The notes below the pieces were generated by a model, which did not search any database, was not told where the DNA came from, and saw only the letters and a program-made list of their open reading frames with translations. Source: Gammaproteobacteria bacterium (lineage in GTDB: Bacteria; Pseudomonadota; Gammaproteobacteria; SZUA-229). From it: a DNA stretch of 7,411 nt. Made by a program: the position numbers and the translations under genes. How positions within the stretch are numbered: the stretch's first letter is position 1; each line of letters starts with the position of its first letter. Where the stretch lies: positions 1 through 7,411 of the forward strand of contig JACPVK010000351.1 of NCBI GenBank assembly GCA_016191795.1. The letters are read 5' to 3'. This document shows, piece after piece, positions 1 to 6,459 of this stretch.

Positions 1-540
1 AAATTACGCCAAAAAATATCCAGCAGTATCGATGAAATGAATGACACGATAGCTCAATTCATGAATCTGGCACATGGTATGAACAAGGAAAATTACAGCT
101 CATGCAGCATTGGCAACGTCATACGTAATGTAGCCAGTAACTTGCAGATCGACAACCGGCTGCAATTACATTTTATCCGCGATTGCGAGCTGCAGATTCC
201 GCAAGCAGCACTGCAGCAAGTGCTCAATAATATAATCGAAAATGCCCTGGCTTATGGCGATAACAAACCGGTCATAGTAGAGCTGGAATGCCAATCCAAT
301 GGAGCATTCATTCGTGTGATAGACAAGGGACCAGGCATACCAGCCGATATGATTGAACAGATCTTTCAACCATTTGTGCGTGCCACCAGCAACCGCCTCA
401 AGGGAACCGGCCTGGGCCTCGCCATAGCCAGCCTGATCTGCAAGACACATAACTGGACATTAAAACTATTACCCGGTGCCCATGGTGGCACAACTGCCCA
501 GCTACACCTGCCTGCCCAGTCAATCTCTGAAACAATTTGA
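1..540 (+). CDS. Sensor histidine kinase, C-terminal part (5' end outside the window)
   Basis: The frame is open from base 1, so the gene begins upstream and only its last 179 residues are visible. Numbering from base 1, residues 1-30 look like the second helix of a DHp (HisKA) domain; the phospho-accepting His lies outside. An HATPase_c domain follows: N-box with N76, N77 and N81, G1 box D108-x-G-P-G, F-box F122-Q-P-F, and G2 box G-T-G-L-G-L at 135-140, then a closing G-G-T-T-A-Q-L strand. It would autophosphorylate a His with ATP and pass the phosphate to a response regulator. The layout and the 'FQPFVR...GTGLGLAIAS' stretch resemble EnvZ-type kinases of the OmpR class (from memory). No response regulator follows it, so the partner is probably upstream. 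The stimulus cannot be inferred because the sensor domain is missing. Confidence 0.93.
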   Translation, partial: KLRQKISSSIDEMNDTIAQFMNLAHGMNKENYSSCSIGNVIRNVASNLQIDNRLQLHFIRDCELQIPQAALQQVLNNIIENALAYGDNKPVIVELECQSNGAFIRVIDKGPGIPADMIEQIFQPFVRATSNRLKGTGLGLAIASLICKTHNWTLKLLPGAHGGTTAQLHLPAQSISETI

Positions 541-546
541 TACAAA

Positions 547-625
547 TTCGTTGTCTACTGAAACATCTGGTGACGCGTTATCCATCATGATAACCAACCA
601 AACGAATACGCGTCGTGTGTTCGTT
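547..625 (+). promoter_or_regulatory. Leader with competing inverted repeats before the metallophosphoesterase gene
   Basis: Several complementary segments compete here. AACGAATAC (601-609) pairs with GTGTTCGTT (617-625), a nine-pair stem with one T-G wobble and a 7-base loop, ending seven bases before the AGAGGAAA ribosome site. AACGAA (601-606) can instead pair with TTCGTT at 547-552. GTTATC (577-582) pairs with GATAAC (589-594), and GACGCG (572-577) pairs with CGCGTC (609-614), which would break the 601-625 hairpin. None is followed by a T-tract, so this does not look like an ordinary terminator for the kinase gene. It could be a translational switch, a protein-binding palindrome or chance. 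No clear sigma-70 promoter was found in 541-630. Confidence 0.35.
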
Positions 626-644
626 ACTACCCAGAGGAAACGTC

Positions 645-2510
645 ATGAAAAGAACTATTGCAAAACCACTTACTATGGCATTGGGCCTGACCCTTGGCAG
701 TTGTATTTTACCAGCCTGTAATTCGGATAATGCAGGTGATGTGGCAGCCAGCAACAACACCGAAACAAAACCGTTAGTGCCCGATGTGACTCGCACTATC
801 ACGTTTATCCACATGAATGATTTACATGCCCACCTGACTGAGCATTACGATTACATCAAGACGGACGAAAACACGCCACCAAAAATAATCATGGCAGGCG
901 GCATTGCTCGCATTGCCACAGCTATCAAGTCTGTACGCGACACTAATCCAGGCAACAGTATTTTAATGAACATAGGTGACACCTATCACGGCGGCGTCGA
1001 AGCCCTGTATACCAACGGTAATGCCGTGGTCGATATCATGAATGAAATAGGTGTCGATATTGGTGTGCCGGGTAACTGGGATTTTGCCTACGGGCCTAAT
1101 GCTACACGTCAGCGATTTAGTTCGGCCGTCACCAGCATGCCGATGATGGGTGAAATAACCAAAGTAAACTACCCGAATCTGGCCGCTAATGTCACCAGCA
1201 CCCTGCCACGCAATCCGTTTCTACCTGCAACAAAAATCATCACGTTGAATGGTGCAAAAATCGGTTTTATTGGCTTGTCATCCGACATCGTTCCAAAAAT
1301 GAGTCCGGCACTGGCTGTAACATTCAACTTTTTGCAGGGTGAGCAAAACCATATTGACCTGGTTAACAAACTGGCAGCAGACTTACGCAACCAGGGCGTT
1401 AACATAGTGGTTGTCATGAGCGAGCTGGGCATTCATAAAGATTTAAAACTGGGTGAAAAAATTAAACCCGGCAGTGTTGATGTCTTTTTTTCCGCGCACA
1501 CTCATGAATTGACGCGTACACCTGTTGATACCGCAAGTGGCGCCAAAGTTGTCGAGGCTGGTGATGATATCTATCTGGGGAAAATGGACATAACGCTGGT
1601 CAATGGCAAGGTCAGTAATCGCGCATGGAATGTCATCACAGTTGACAATCAATTCTCGCCGGATCAAAACATTGCCAATCTGGTCGTCCAGAAACGTGCG
1701 CCTTTTCTGATTGACAACCCTGACCTGAGCGTTAACATGCCATCGGTGACACAATCACTTCACGAACCGATAACCGAAGTGATCGCACAATCACCCGTCA
1801 CGATTGACCGTCGCCAGGCACTGGAAAATAACTTCAATAAGTTATTTTCCACCATGTTGAAAAACTATGCCAATACAGATGTTGCCATCACACCGGGCTT
1901 TCGTTTTGACGCGGTCATCCCTGGTACAAATATTCCTGTGGAAGATCAACCGGTAAGCAGCGGTAATATCACGATAGAAGACATGTATCGTTACTTCCCC
2001 GTGCCATTCATATTGGCCACAGGTGAAATCGCAGCCAGGGAAAATACAGCCACCTCGATTGATGAGCCGGATTTACAAACCATTATTGAAAACAATCTGA
2101 CAGCCGTATTTTCAACCGATGTATTCAAACAGGGAGGCGGCTGGACAGATGCTTTTGCCGGATTGAACCTGCAGGTCAATTTGAAAAGTACAGATGGTTA
2201 CCGCGTAACCGGCATGAAACGCAAGGGCAGCGATACCGAACTGACAAGCTACGACATGCTCAGCGTTGCCGGATGCCAACGCCCGGTTGAAACCGACAGC
2301 AGCACCTTATGCAGCTACCCCGGATTTAGCCAGGTTACAGCGCTCATCAATCCGGCAACCGGCAGTGCCTGGAGCGGCATTGATTTCGCTATTGCAGAAA
2401 TCAGGGCTGGTCACTTACCTGCTTCGGTTGACCAGGACATCACCGACACCGGCAACACGACAATGTGGCCCAACAGCATGTATATCCAACCGCTGTACGG
2501 CGCACAATAA
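645..2510 (+). CDS. 5'-nucleotidase/SoxB-like metallophosphoesterase lipoprotein
   Basis: A 621-residue predicted outer-envelope lipoprotein: positively charged start, hydrophobic stretch, and lipobox L22-P-A-C25, followed by an Asn/Asp/Thr-rich linker. The N-terminal calcineurin-like metallophosphoesterase domain (about 50-340) shows D59-x-H61, G-D112, G-N144 and H285-T-H287. A C-terminal 5'-nucleotidase domain (about 380-600) follows, with a G-G-W-T-D loop near 500. The family usually hydrolyses nucleotides, UDP-sugars or related phosphoesters in the periplasm; SoxB is the thiosulfate-oxidation branch. Two usual His positions differ: GNHE/D reads G-N-W145-D, and the S/T-H-x-G motif reads S-E260-L-G, with H264 nearby. 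Substrate is therefore uncertain. The ATG at 645 is chosen over GTG at 615 because AGAGGAAA lies just upstream and the signal peptide starts there. It is followed by a strong terminator, so it is probably transcribed alone or with the kinase. Confidence 0.88.
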   Translation: MKRTIAKPLTMALGLTLGSCILPACNSDNAGDVAASNNTETKPLVPDVTRTITFIHMNDLHAHLTEHYDYIKTDENTPPKIIMAGGIARIATAIKSVRDTNPGNSILMNIGDTYHGGVEALYTNGNAVVDIMNEIGVDIGVPGNWDFAYGPNATRQRFSSAVTSMPMMGEITKVNYPNLAANVTSTLPRNPFLPATKIITLNGAKIGFIGLSSDIVPKMSPALAVTFNFLQGEQNHIDLVNKLAADLRNQGVNIVVVMSELGIHKDLKLGEKIKPGSVDVFFSAHTHELTRTPVDTASGAKVVEAGDDIYLGKMDITLVNGKVSNRAWNVITVDNQFSPDQNIANLVVQKRAPFLIDNPDLSVNMPSVTQSLHEPITEVIAQSPVTIDRRQALENNFNKLFSTMLKNYANTDVAITPGFRFDAVIPGTNIPVEDQPVSSGNITIEDMYRYFPVPFILATGEIAARENTATSIDEPDLQTIIENNLTAVFSTDVFKQGGGWTDAFAGLNLQVNLKSTDGYRVTGMKRKGSDTELTSYDMLSVAGCQRPVETDSSTLCSYPGFSQVTALINPATGSAWSGIDFAIAEIRAGHLPASVDQDITDTGNTTMWPNSMYIQPLYGAQ

Positions 2511-2542
2511 TTCATAACCTGATTGGCCTCCGCTTTAACATT

Positions 2543-2574
2543 GGGCTTACCATGGATGGTAATCCCTTTTTTTT
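2543..2574 (+). terminator. Intrinsic terminator after the metallophosphoesterase gene
   Basis: GGG-C-TTACC at 2543-2551 pairs with GGTAA-T-CCC at 2558-2566, with one C/T mismatch. The loop ATGGAT can close further to two bases. Eight consecutive T residues follow at 2567-2574. It lies 32 bases after the stop codon and separates the lipoprotein gene from the CDGSH gene. Confidence 0.85.
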
Positions 2575-2633
2575 GCCCGTCTTTTTTCGGTTACTATTGA
2601 TACCCTGGATAATGAATTCTTCGGAGACCTATC

Positions 2634-2873
2634 ATGAGTGAACCAAACTGCCCGCAAAAAAAACCTTATGTCGTCGAACTGGAGCCCGGCACTTACTGGT
2701 GGTGCGCCTGTGGAAAATCCAGAACCCAACCCTTTTGTGATGGTTCACATAAAGGTTCGGATTTTTCACCCGTTGAAGTAATAATCACCGAAAAGAAAAA
2801 ATATGGCCTGTGTGGTTGCAAGCACAGCCACAACCAGCCGATGTGCGACGGCACACATAAATCACTGGGCTAA
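2634..2873 (+). CDS. Small protein with two CDGSH iron-sulfur domains
   Basis: A 79-residue soluble protein with two complete CDGSH motifs (C-x-C-x2-S/T-x3-P-x-C-D-G-S/A/T-H). The first has C24, C26, C35 and H39; the second has C60, C62, C71 and H75. Each set of three Cys and one His is the known ligand set for a redox-active [2Fe-2S] cluster in the mitoNEET/CISD family, so the protein probably carries two clusters in one chain, like CISD3-type members. No signal peptide or membrane segment is seen, so it should be cytoplasmic. GGAG at 2623-2626, seven bases before ATG, supports the start. GATAAT at 2608-2613 is a possible -10 box, but no good -35 accompanies it. It is monocistronic, flanked by terminators. 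Its exact role, electron transfer or cluster transfer, is not set by sequence. Confidence 0.93.
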   Translation: MSEPNCPQKKPYVVELEPGTYWWCACGKSRTQPFCDGSHKGSDFSPVEVIITEKKKYGLCGCKHSHNQPMCDGTHKSLG

Positions 2874-2882
2874 CCAGACCGC

Positions 2883-2922
2883 ATGCAACAAAAAGCCTGC
2901 AATAGCCGGCTTTTTGTTGCAT
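2883..2922. terminator. Bidirectional hairpin terminator between convergent genes
   Basis: Fifteen bases at 2883-2897 are perfectly complementary to 2908-2922, with a 10-base loop. The stem contains an A5 tract on the left arm and a T5 tract on the right arm, so both transcripts form a hairpin with a U-rich 3' side. It starts ten bases after the CDGSH stop and lies 38 bases after the stop of the oppositely oriented SPOR gene, so it can serve both. Confidence 0.8.
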
Positions 2923-2959
2923 CGCCAATCAGATCAGTGATGTTTGATAGCCTCCTGGC

Positions 2960-3616
2960 TCAAGGCATCAACTGCTGCACGGACGCCACCGTACGTATCC
3001 ATGGCTTGGTCGGCAGGGTGCCCGCAGAATAATCCAGCGCAGACCTGGCTGCCGCTTTAGTTGGGTACACATCCAGTAACAATACATACCAGGTTGTGCC
3101 GCCGCGTACAGTCGGCACAATATAGCGGGTTGATAACTGGTGTTTATTCGCGAACGTGTAAACGGAATTTTCATCAACCGATGCAATCACCTGTACAGTG
3201 TAATAATTGCCCGCGATATTTTTGAAGTCCCCTCCCGTTTCGGGGCTGTCACTGGCAGCGACGGGTGCAGGCATCTCCGGTTTTGGTTTTTTTGCCTTAA
3301 CAGGTTTGGCCACCGGCACAGGTGCAATTTCTTCCACCACTATCTCTTCAGGCACACTGGATTCAACTTTTTCTGCCTGATAGCCCATCTCGACACCGCC
3401 TGTTGTACCGGTATCAATATTTGCCAGCTCCTGCTTATAGGCATCAGCAGCCGGTGCTTCGGCAGTTTCTGTTACGGCTGCTGTTCGTTTGCCCCAGGGG
3501 GAATCACTTTTAACCCAGGGCGAGGATGATTCCGTGGCAGGCTCACAAGCCGCCAGCAGGGATGCAACACTTATGGCTGCGATGAATGGAAACAATTTTA
3601 TGCGCTGACTTTTCAA
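2960..3616 (-). CDS. SPOR-domain lipoprotein, TTG start
   Basis: A 218-residue predicted lipoprotein. The signal peptide has K2, R5 and K7, a hydrophobic core, and lipobox L21-A-A-C24. A short S-P-W-x-K / S-P-W-G-K duplication lies at 32-43. A low-complexity, Pro/Glu/Lys-rich linker (about 45-130) follows, then a SPOR domain at about 136-214 (start G-N-Y-Y-T-V-Q-V). SPOR domains bind glycan strands of peptidoglycan stripped of stem peptides, often at the division septum, so the protein probably spans from a membrane anchor to the cell wall. The linker would provide the reach. The only plausible start is TTG at 3616-3614: an in-frame TAA lies at 3631-3629, and AGAGGA (3628-3623) sits six bases before the TTG. 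It is not a recognised named family such as FtsN or RlpA. The domain call is firm; its cellular task is inferred. Confidence 0.9.
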   Translation of the reverse strand: MKSQRIKLFPFIAAISVASLLAACEPATESSSPWVKSDSPWGKRTAAVTETAEAPAADAYKQELANIDTGTTGGVEMGYQAEKVESSVPEEIVVEEIAPVPVAKPVKAKKPKPEMPAPVAASDSPETGGDFKNIAGNYYTVQVIASVDENSVYTFANKHQLSTRYIVPTVRGGTTWYVLLLDVYPTKAAARSALDYSAGTLPTKPWIRTVASVQQLMP

Positions 3617-3944
3617 GTGACGTCCTCTTTATGCGTATCAGGTAAGTTGGTATGGCGTGAGTGTAGCCAAAGAAACGACAGTGTGAAAGTTGCAAACTAC
3701 AAGAACAGGCTTTCCTTGAGATTTATCATCTCCATCTAACACCTGGAATCAGGAGGCATCATGAAGCCGGCAACAATAGACACACGCGTTGTTACGATGA
3801 TTCGGCTACCGGCATCACACATTAAAAAGGACGGGAAGTAGCGGAAACTTTTACCGTAGCTACCCCAATCTTAAACTTTGCAACACAAAGCCATGGGTGC
3901 CACAACCCCTTTTTCAGGAAAGCATTTTAATCAGACAGAGAAAT
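3617..3944. other. Gene-poor spacer between the SPOR gene and sufE
   Basis: About 330 bases between two minus-strand genes. It holds the SPOR gene's ribosome site at its left end, a possible 26-residue plus-strand ORF (3761-3841), an eight-base inverted pair GTTGCAAA (3689-3696) and TTTGCAAC (3877-3884) flanking that ORF, and a weak plus-strand hairpin, GGGT (3895-3898) with ACCC (3905-3908), followed by C and T5. I found no tRNA, no convincing promoter, and no clear minus-strand terminator after sufE. Confidence 0.6.
3761..3841 (+). CDS. Possible small peptide of 26 residues
   Basis: ATG at 3761 follows a perfect AGGAGG (3751-3756) with a four-base spacer, and the frame runs 26 codons to TAG. 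The peptide is basic, with K2, R9, R15 and a K-K-D-G-K end, and has no membrane segment or recognised motif. It lies antisense to the direction of its neighbours, in a spacer with no other gene, and a weak hairpin plus T5 lies about 50 bases downstream. The consensus ribosome site is the main argument. No good promoter was found, and an ORF this short can arise by chance. It could also be the remnant of a lost gene. Confidence 0.25.
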   Translation: MKPATIDTRVVTMIRLPASHIKKDGK

Positions 3945-4403
3945 TTAGTTACGAATAGATGGCGATTTGCGTGGCAGGTCAGCAGGCATGGACTGTAAGG
4001 CGCGTGCCTGTTGCTTCATCAGCGTCACAATGGCGTAGACACCCACGTGACGATTGGGCGATAAGTGTTCATCAAGATTAAGCCGGGCAAACAACTCATC
4101 CACATCCAGCTGTTCGATAGCTGCTATGGTTTTACCGGCACAAAGCTGTATCAATACAGCCAGCACACCTTTGATAATACTGGTATCACAATCACCATAA
4201 TAATTTATTAACTGCGGATGCGCCGCATCCTGCCAGGCACTCACCCACACCTGGCTCATACAACCCTTGACCTTGTTGGCTTCAGTTTTCAGCGCTTCCG
4301 GCATGGGTGGTAATTTTTCGCCAAGCTCGGTGAGATACTGATAGCGCTGATCCCAGTCACCCAGCAATTCAAATATATCAACTATGTCATCCAGGTTAGT
4401 CAT
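3945..4403 (-). CDS. sufE: SufE, sulfur acceptor for cysteine desulfurase
   Basis: A 152-residue cytoplasmic SufE family protein. SufE accepts persulfide sulfur from SufS, stimulates its desulfurase activity, and passes the sulfur to SufB. The sulfur-accepting Cys is C48, in the motif K-G-C-M-S-Q-V-W, matching the GCxSQVW motif of E. coli SufE. The G-D-C-D-T-S-I-I-K-G block (70-79) and the H-L-S-P-N-R segment (113-118) are also typical. The protein is somewhat longer than E. coli SufE, with a charged tail after residue 138. The gene starts eight bases after the iscA stop and has only a weak ribosome site, so coupling to iscA translation is likely. It is the last gene of the operon. Its partner sufS is absent from the visible operon. 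Confidence 0.95.
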   Translation of the reverse strand: MTNLDDIVDIFELLGDWDQRYQYLTELGEKLPPMPEALKTEANKVKGCMSQVWVSAWQDAAHPQLINYYGDCDTSIIKGVLAVLIQLCAGKTIAAIEQLDVDELFARLNLDEHLSPNRHVGVYAIVTLMKQQARALQSMPADLPRKSPSIRN

Positions 4404-4411
4404 TTAATGAT

Positions 4412-4738
4412 TCACACACTGAACGATTCGCCGCAACCGCACATTTCCTTGACGTTGGGATTACGGAATTCGAAGCCCTGATTTAGCGCGCCGTTTTTAA
4501 CGTAATCCACTTCAAGACCTTCAATCTGTTGCAAGCTGGTGTTATCAACGATCAGCTTGACACCAAAACTTTCGAATACGACATCGTCGGGAGTCGATTC
4601 ATCCGCATAATCCACCACGTAGGCAAACCCGGTGCAGCCTGATTTTTTTGTACCCAGTCGCAGGCCTATACCGTGCCCGCGCTTTTCCAGCATCGTAGCC
4701 GTATGTCTGGCGGCATTTTCAGTCAGTGTAACAGCCAT
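4412..4738 (-). CDS. iscA: A-type Fe-S carrier, IscA-like
   Basis: A 108-residue HesB/IscA/SufA family protein that binds iron or an Fe-S cluster through three conserved Cys and delivers clusters to apo-proteins. These are C35 (S-G-C-T-G-F) and C100/C102 in the C-terminal C-G-C-G-E-S-F. The body aligns with E. coli IscA almost from the first residue (G-L-R-L-G, then N-P-N-V-K near the end), and it lacks the N-terminal extension of E. coli SufA. It therefore looks IscA-type, though it sits in a suf operon where sufA is expected. The start at 4738 is preferred over the ATG two codons upstream at 4744: AGGAGG lies eight bases from the former but only two from the latter, and E. coli IscA starts at the matching point. 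The gap to sufT is 16 bases. Confidence 0.94.
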   Translation of the reverse strand: MAVTLTENAARHTATMLEKRGHGIGLRLGTKKSGCTGFAYVVDYADESTPDDVVFESFGVKLIVDNTSLQQIEGLEVDYVKNGALNQGFEFRNPNVKEMCGCGESFSV

Positions 4739-4754
4739 CTTCATATCCTCCTGT

Positions 4755-5135
4755 TTAAAACAAACCCAATGTTAATTTTGCTTCATCCGACATGCGATCC
4801 TGATTCCAGGGCGGATCCCAGACCAGTTCCACCTGCGCATCGGAAATACCTTCAACCGCTCGCACGGCATCGGCCACTTGCCCGGGCAGGATACCGGCAA
4901 CCGGGCAACCGGGTGCCGTCAGCGTCATTTTAATCGCCACTTCTTTCTGATCATTAATCTGTAAATCATAGATGAGGCCAAGATCGTAAACATTCAAGGG
5001 AATTTCCGGATCATAGACACGGCGTATTGCCGCAATCACCTGCTGTTCCAGCGTCGCATCAGCAGGTAAGGGCGCAGGATCCGGTGCCTGCATAATGTCG
5101 CTGGTGCCGCGAAAGTGTATGGGTTTAACTTCCAT
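4755..5135 (-). CDS. sufT: SufT, DUF59/MIP18-family Fe-S maturation protein
   Basis: A 126-residue protein with a variable N-terminus (1-28) and a DUF59/MIP18 domain (about 29-126). Family signatures visible are D42-P-E-I-P, the D51-L-G-L-I-Y-D block, T-A-P-G-C77-P, and V-W-D-P-P-W near residue 105. C77 is the conserved Cys. Members encoded in suf operons help mature Fe-S proteins, and relatives include the eukaryotic MIP18/CIA2 targeting factors and PaaD. The start at 5135 is chosen because GGAGG at 5145-5141 lies five bases upstream; longer in-frame starts at 5177 and 5156 would intrude deeper into sufD. The gene overlaps sufD by 11 bases, with its ribosome site inside sufD, which suggests translational coupling. 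The mechanism of SufT itself is only partly known. Confidence 0.92.
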   Translation of the reverse strand: MEVKPIHFRGTSDIMQAPDPAPLPADATLEQQVIAAIRRVYDPEIPLNVYDLGLIYDLQINDQKEVAIKMTLTAPGCPVAGILPGQVADAVRAVEGISDAQVELVWDPPWNQDRMSDEAKLTLGLF

Positions 5136-6459
5136 CGCTTCCTCCCTCCGTGACATCCATAGCATGCAGTGTTTCATTTAGTTTATGGCTGGCAAATTCC
5201 TGCAATGCCGGCAGCTGTATCGTGTCGAGTACCGTGTTGGCAAAACCCAGGCACAACATGTCACGTGCAGTCGCCGCATCAATACCGCGCGAACGCATAT
5301 AAAATATTTGCTGCGCATCCAGCTGACCGACTGTGGTGCCATGACTGCATTGCACATCATCGGCGTAAATTTCCAGTTGTGGCTTGGTGTCGACTTCCGC
5401 ATCACGTGTTAACAATAAATTATCGTTACTGAGTTTTGCGTCCGTACGCTGGGCATCTTGCTCAACCAGAATACGGCCATCAAATACAGCCCGGCCCTTG
5501 CCATATAACAAGCCCTTGAAATGTGAATGGCTGACGCAATCAGGCACCGAGTGTCGCGTATCCAGATGAAAATCCACCAATTGCTGATCTCCCACGGTAT
5601 ACAAACCGTTTAATTCACACACTGCATCGGCCTGTTGAAATGCTGTAACGAAATCGGTACGTGCCCAGCGACCACCAAAAGCCAGACTGGTTGCGCGATA
5701 CTGACTGCGTGCCCGCAGTGTTAAATACAAACTGCCCAGATGCCAGGCATGGCGACTTTCATCCTGCAAACGGTAATGCGTCAGTTTTGCATCATCCGCC
5801 AGCACGATATCGGCCAGCTGATTATTAAAATAAACCGAGTGATCACTGCTGACAAACCGCTCAACCAGCGTCGCTTTAGCGCCGGCATCCAGCGCAATAA
5901 CATTGCGTGGCTGAATCAACATGGCCTGGTCGGCACACTGATTCAGATAAATGATTTCCAGTGGTTTGTCGAGTTCAACGCCGGCAGCAATATGCAACAA
6001 CACACCATCCTGGTGCAGCGCGCTATTCAAGGCACTGAATACATGTTCGACGTGGTCAGGCATCATGCCGGATTCTGCACTCAAAATATCGTTATGCGTT
6101 TTAAGTGCGGCGTTCAAACTACCAAAGTAAACACCGGCAGGTAATTTTTGTTGCGATAAACTGGCAACATAGCGACCATTCACCAGCACGATGCGATAGC
6201 TATCGATCACCGGCGTTAACAGAGCGTGATTGGCTGTCACTTCCGGCAGTGCATCCACCGACTTAAATGCCTGTTGCATCAAGGCATCGATACTGGTGTA
6301 ACGCCAGGCCTCCAGTGAACGATTGATCACCGGCAATGTCATCATTAATTCTTTTAGCGTGGCGCGTCGATCCAGCATCCACTGTGGATTATTGGCCGCA
6401 ACATCTTGCGCGGATACCAGTTGTTGTAACCAGTCGCGTTGTTGTCCCGGGGTAATCAT
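5125..6459 (-). CDS. sufD: SufD, Fe-S scaffold subunit
   Basis: A 444-residue SufD, near the usual family length. SufD pairs with SufB and two SufC to form the cytoplasmic SufBC2D scaffold, where clusters assemble and iron entry needs SufD. The N-terminal helical region (1-80) includes the typical E-A-W-R-Y-T-S motif (50-56). A beta-helix core follows (about 90-390). The conserved C-terminal region carries L-E-I-Y-A-D-D-V-Q-C371-S-H373-G; C371 and H373 match E. coli C358 and H360, which have been implicated in cluster assembly at the SufB-SufD interface. A helical tail that contacts SufC follows (390-430). The start codon overlaps the sufC stop as ATGA, and the 3' end holds the sufT ribosome site, so all three are likely made in step. 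No key residue is missing. Confidence 0.97.
   Translation of the reverse strand: MITPGQQRDWLQQLVSAQDVAANNPQWMLDRRATLKELMMTLPVINRSLEAWRYTSIDALMQQAFKSVDALPEVTANHALLTPVIDSYRIVLVNGRYVASLSQQKLPAGVYFGSLNAALKTHNDILSAESGMMPDHVEHVFSALNSALHQDGVLLHIAAGVELDKPLEIIYLNQCADQAMLIQPRNVIALDAGAKATLVERFVSSDHSVYFNNQLADIVLADDAKLTHYRLQDESRHAWHLGSLYLTLRARSQYRATSLAFGGRWARTDFVTAFQQADAVCELNGLYTVGDQQLVDFHLDTRHSVPDCVSHSHFKGLLYGKGRAVFDGRILVEQDAQRTDAKLSNDNLLLTRDAEVDTKPQLEIYADDVQCSHGTTVGQLDAQQIFYMRSRGIDAATARDMLCLGFANTVLDTIQLPALQEFASHKLNETLHAMDVTEGGSDGS

Noticed and set aside
615..644. GTG at 615 as the start of the metallophosphoesterase gene
   Set aside because: It lies inside a hairpin and has no ribosome site, while ATG at 645 has AGAGGAAA upstream and begins a proper lipoprotein signal peptide.
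2585..2613. A sigma-70 promoter for the CDGSH gene
   Set aside because: GATAAT at 2608-2613 is a fair -10 box, but the sequence at the right distance upstream (TTTCGG) is a poor -35 and no exact extended -10 is present.
3140..3529. A 129-codon plus-strand open frame opposite the SPOR gene
   Set aside because: It has no recognisable domain or ribosome site, and lies wholly antisense to a gene with a clear signal peptide and SPOR domain.
3838..3863. GTAGC/GCTAC stem as a minus-strand terminator for the suf operon
   Set aside because: The stem is five pairs with an uneven interior, and the nearest T-run on the minus strand begins about 13 bases later.
5740..6144. A 134-codon plus-strand open frame opposite sufD
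   Set aside because: It is antisense to conserved sufD sequence and its translation shows no family features.
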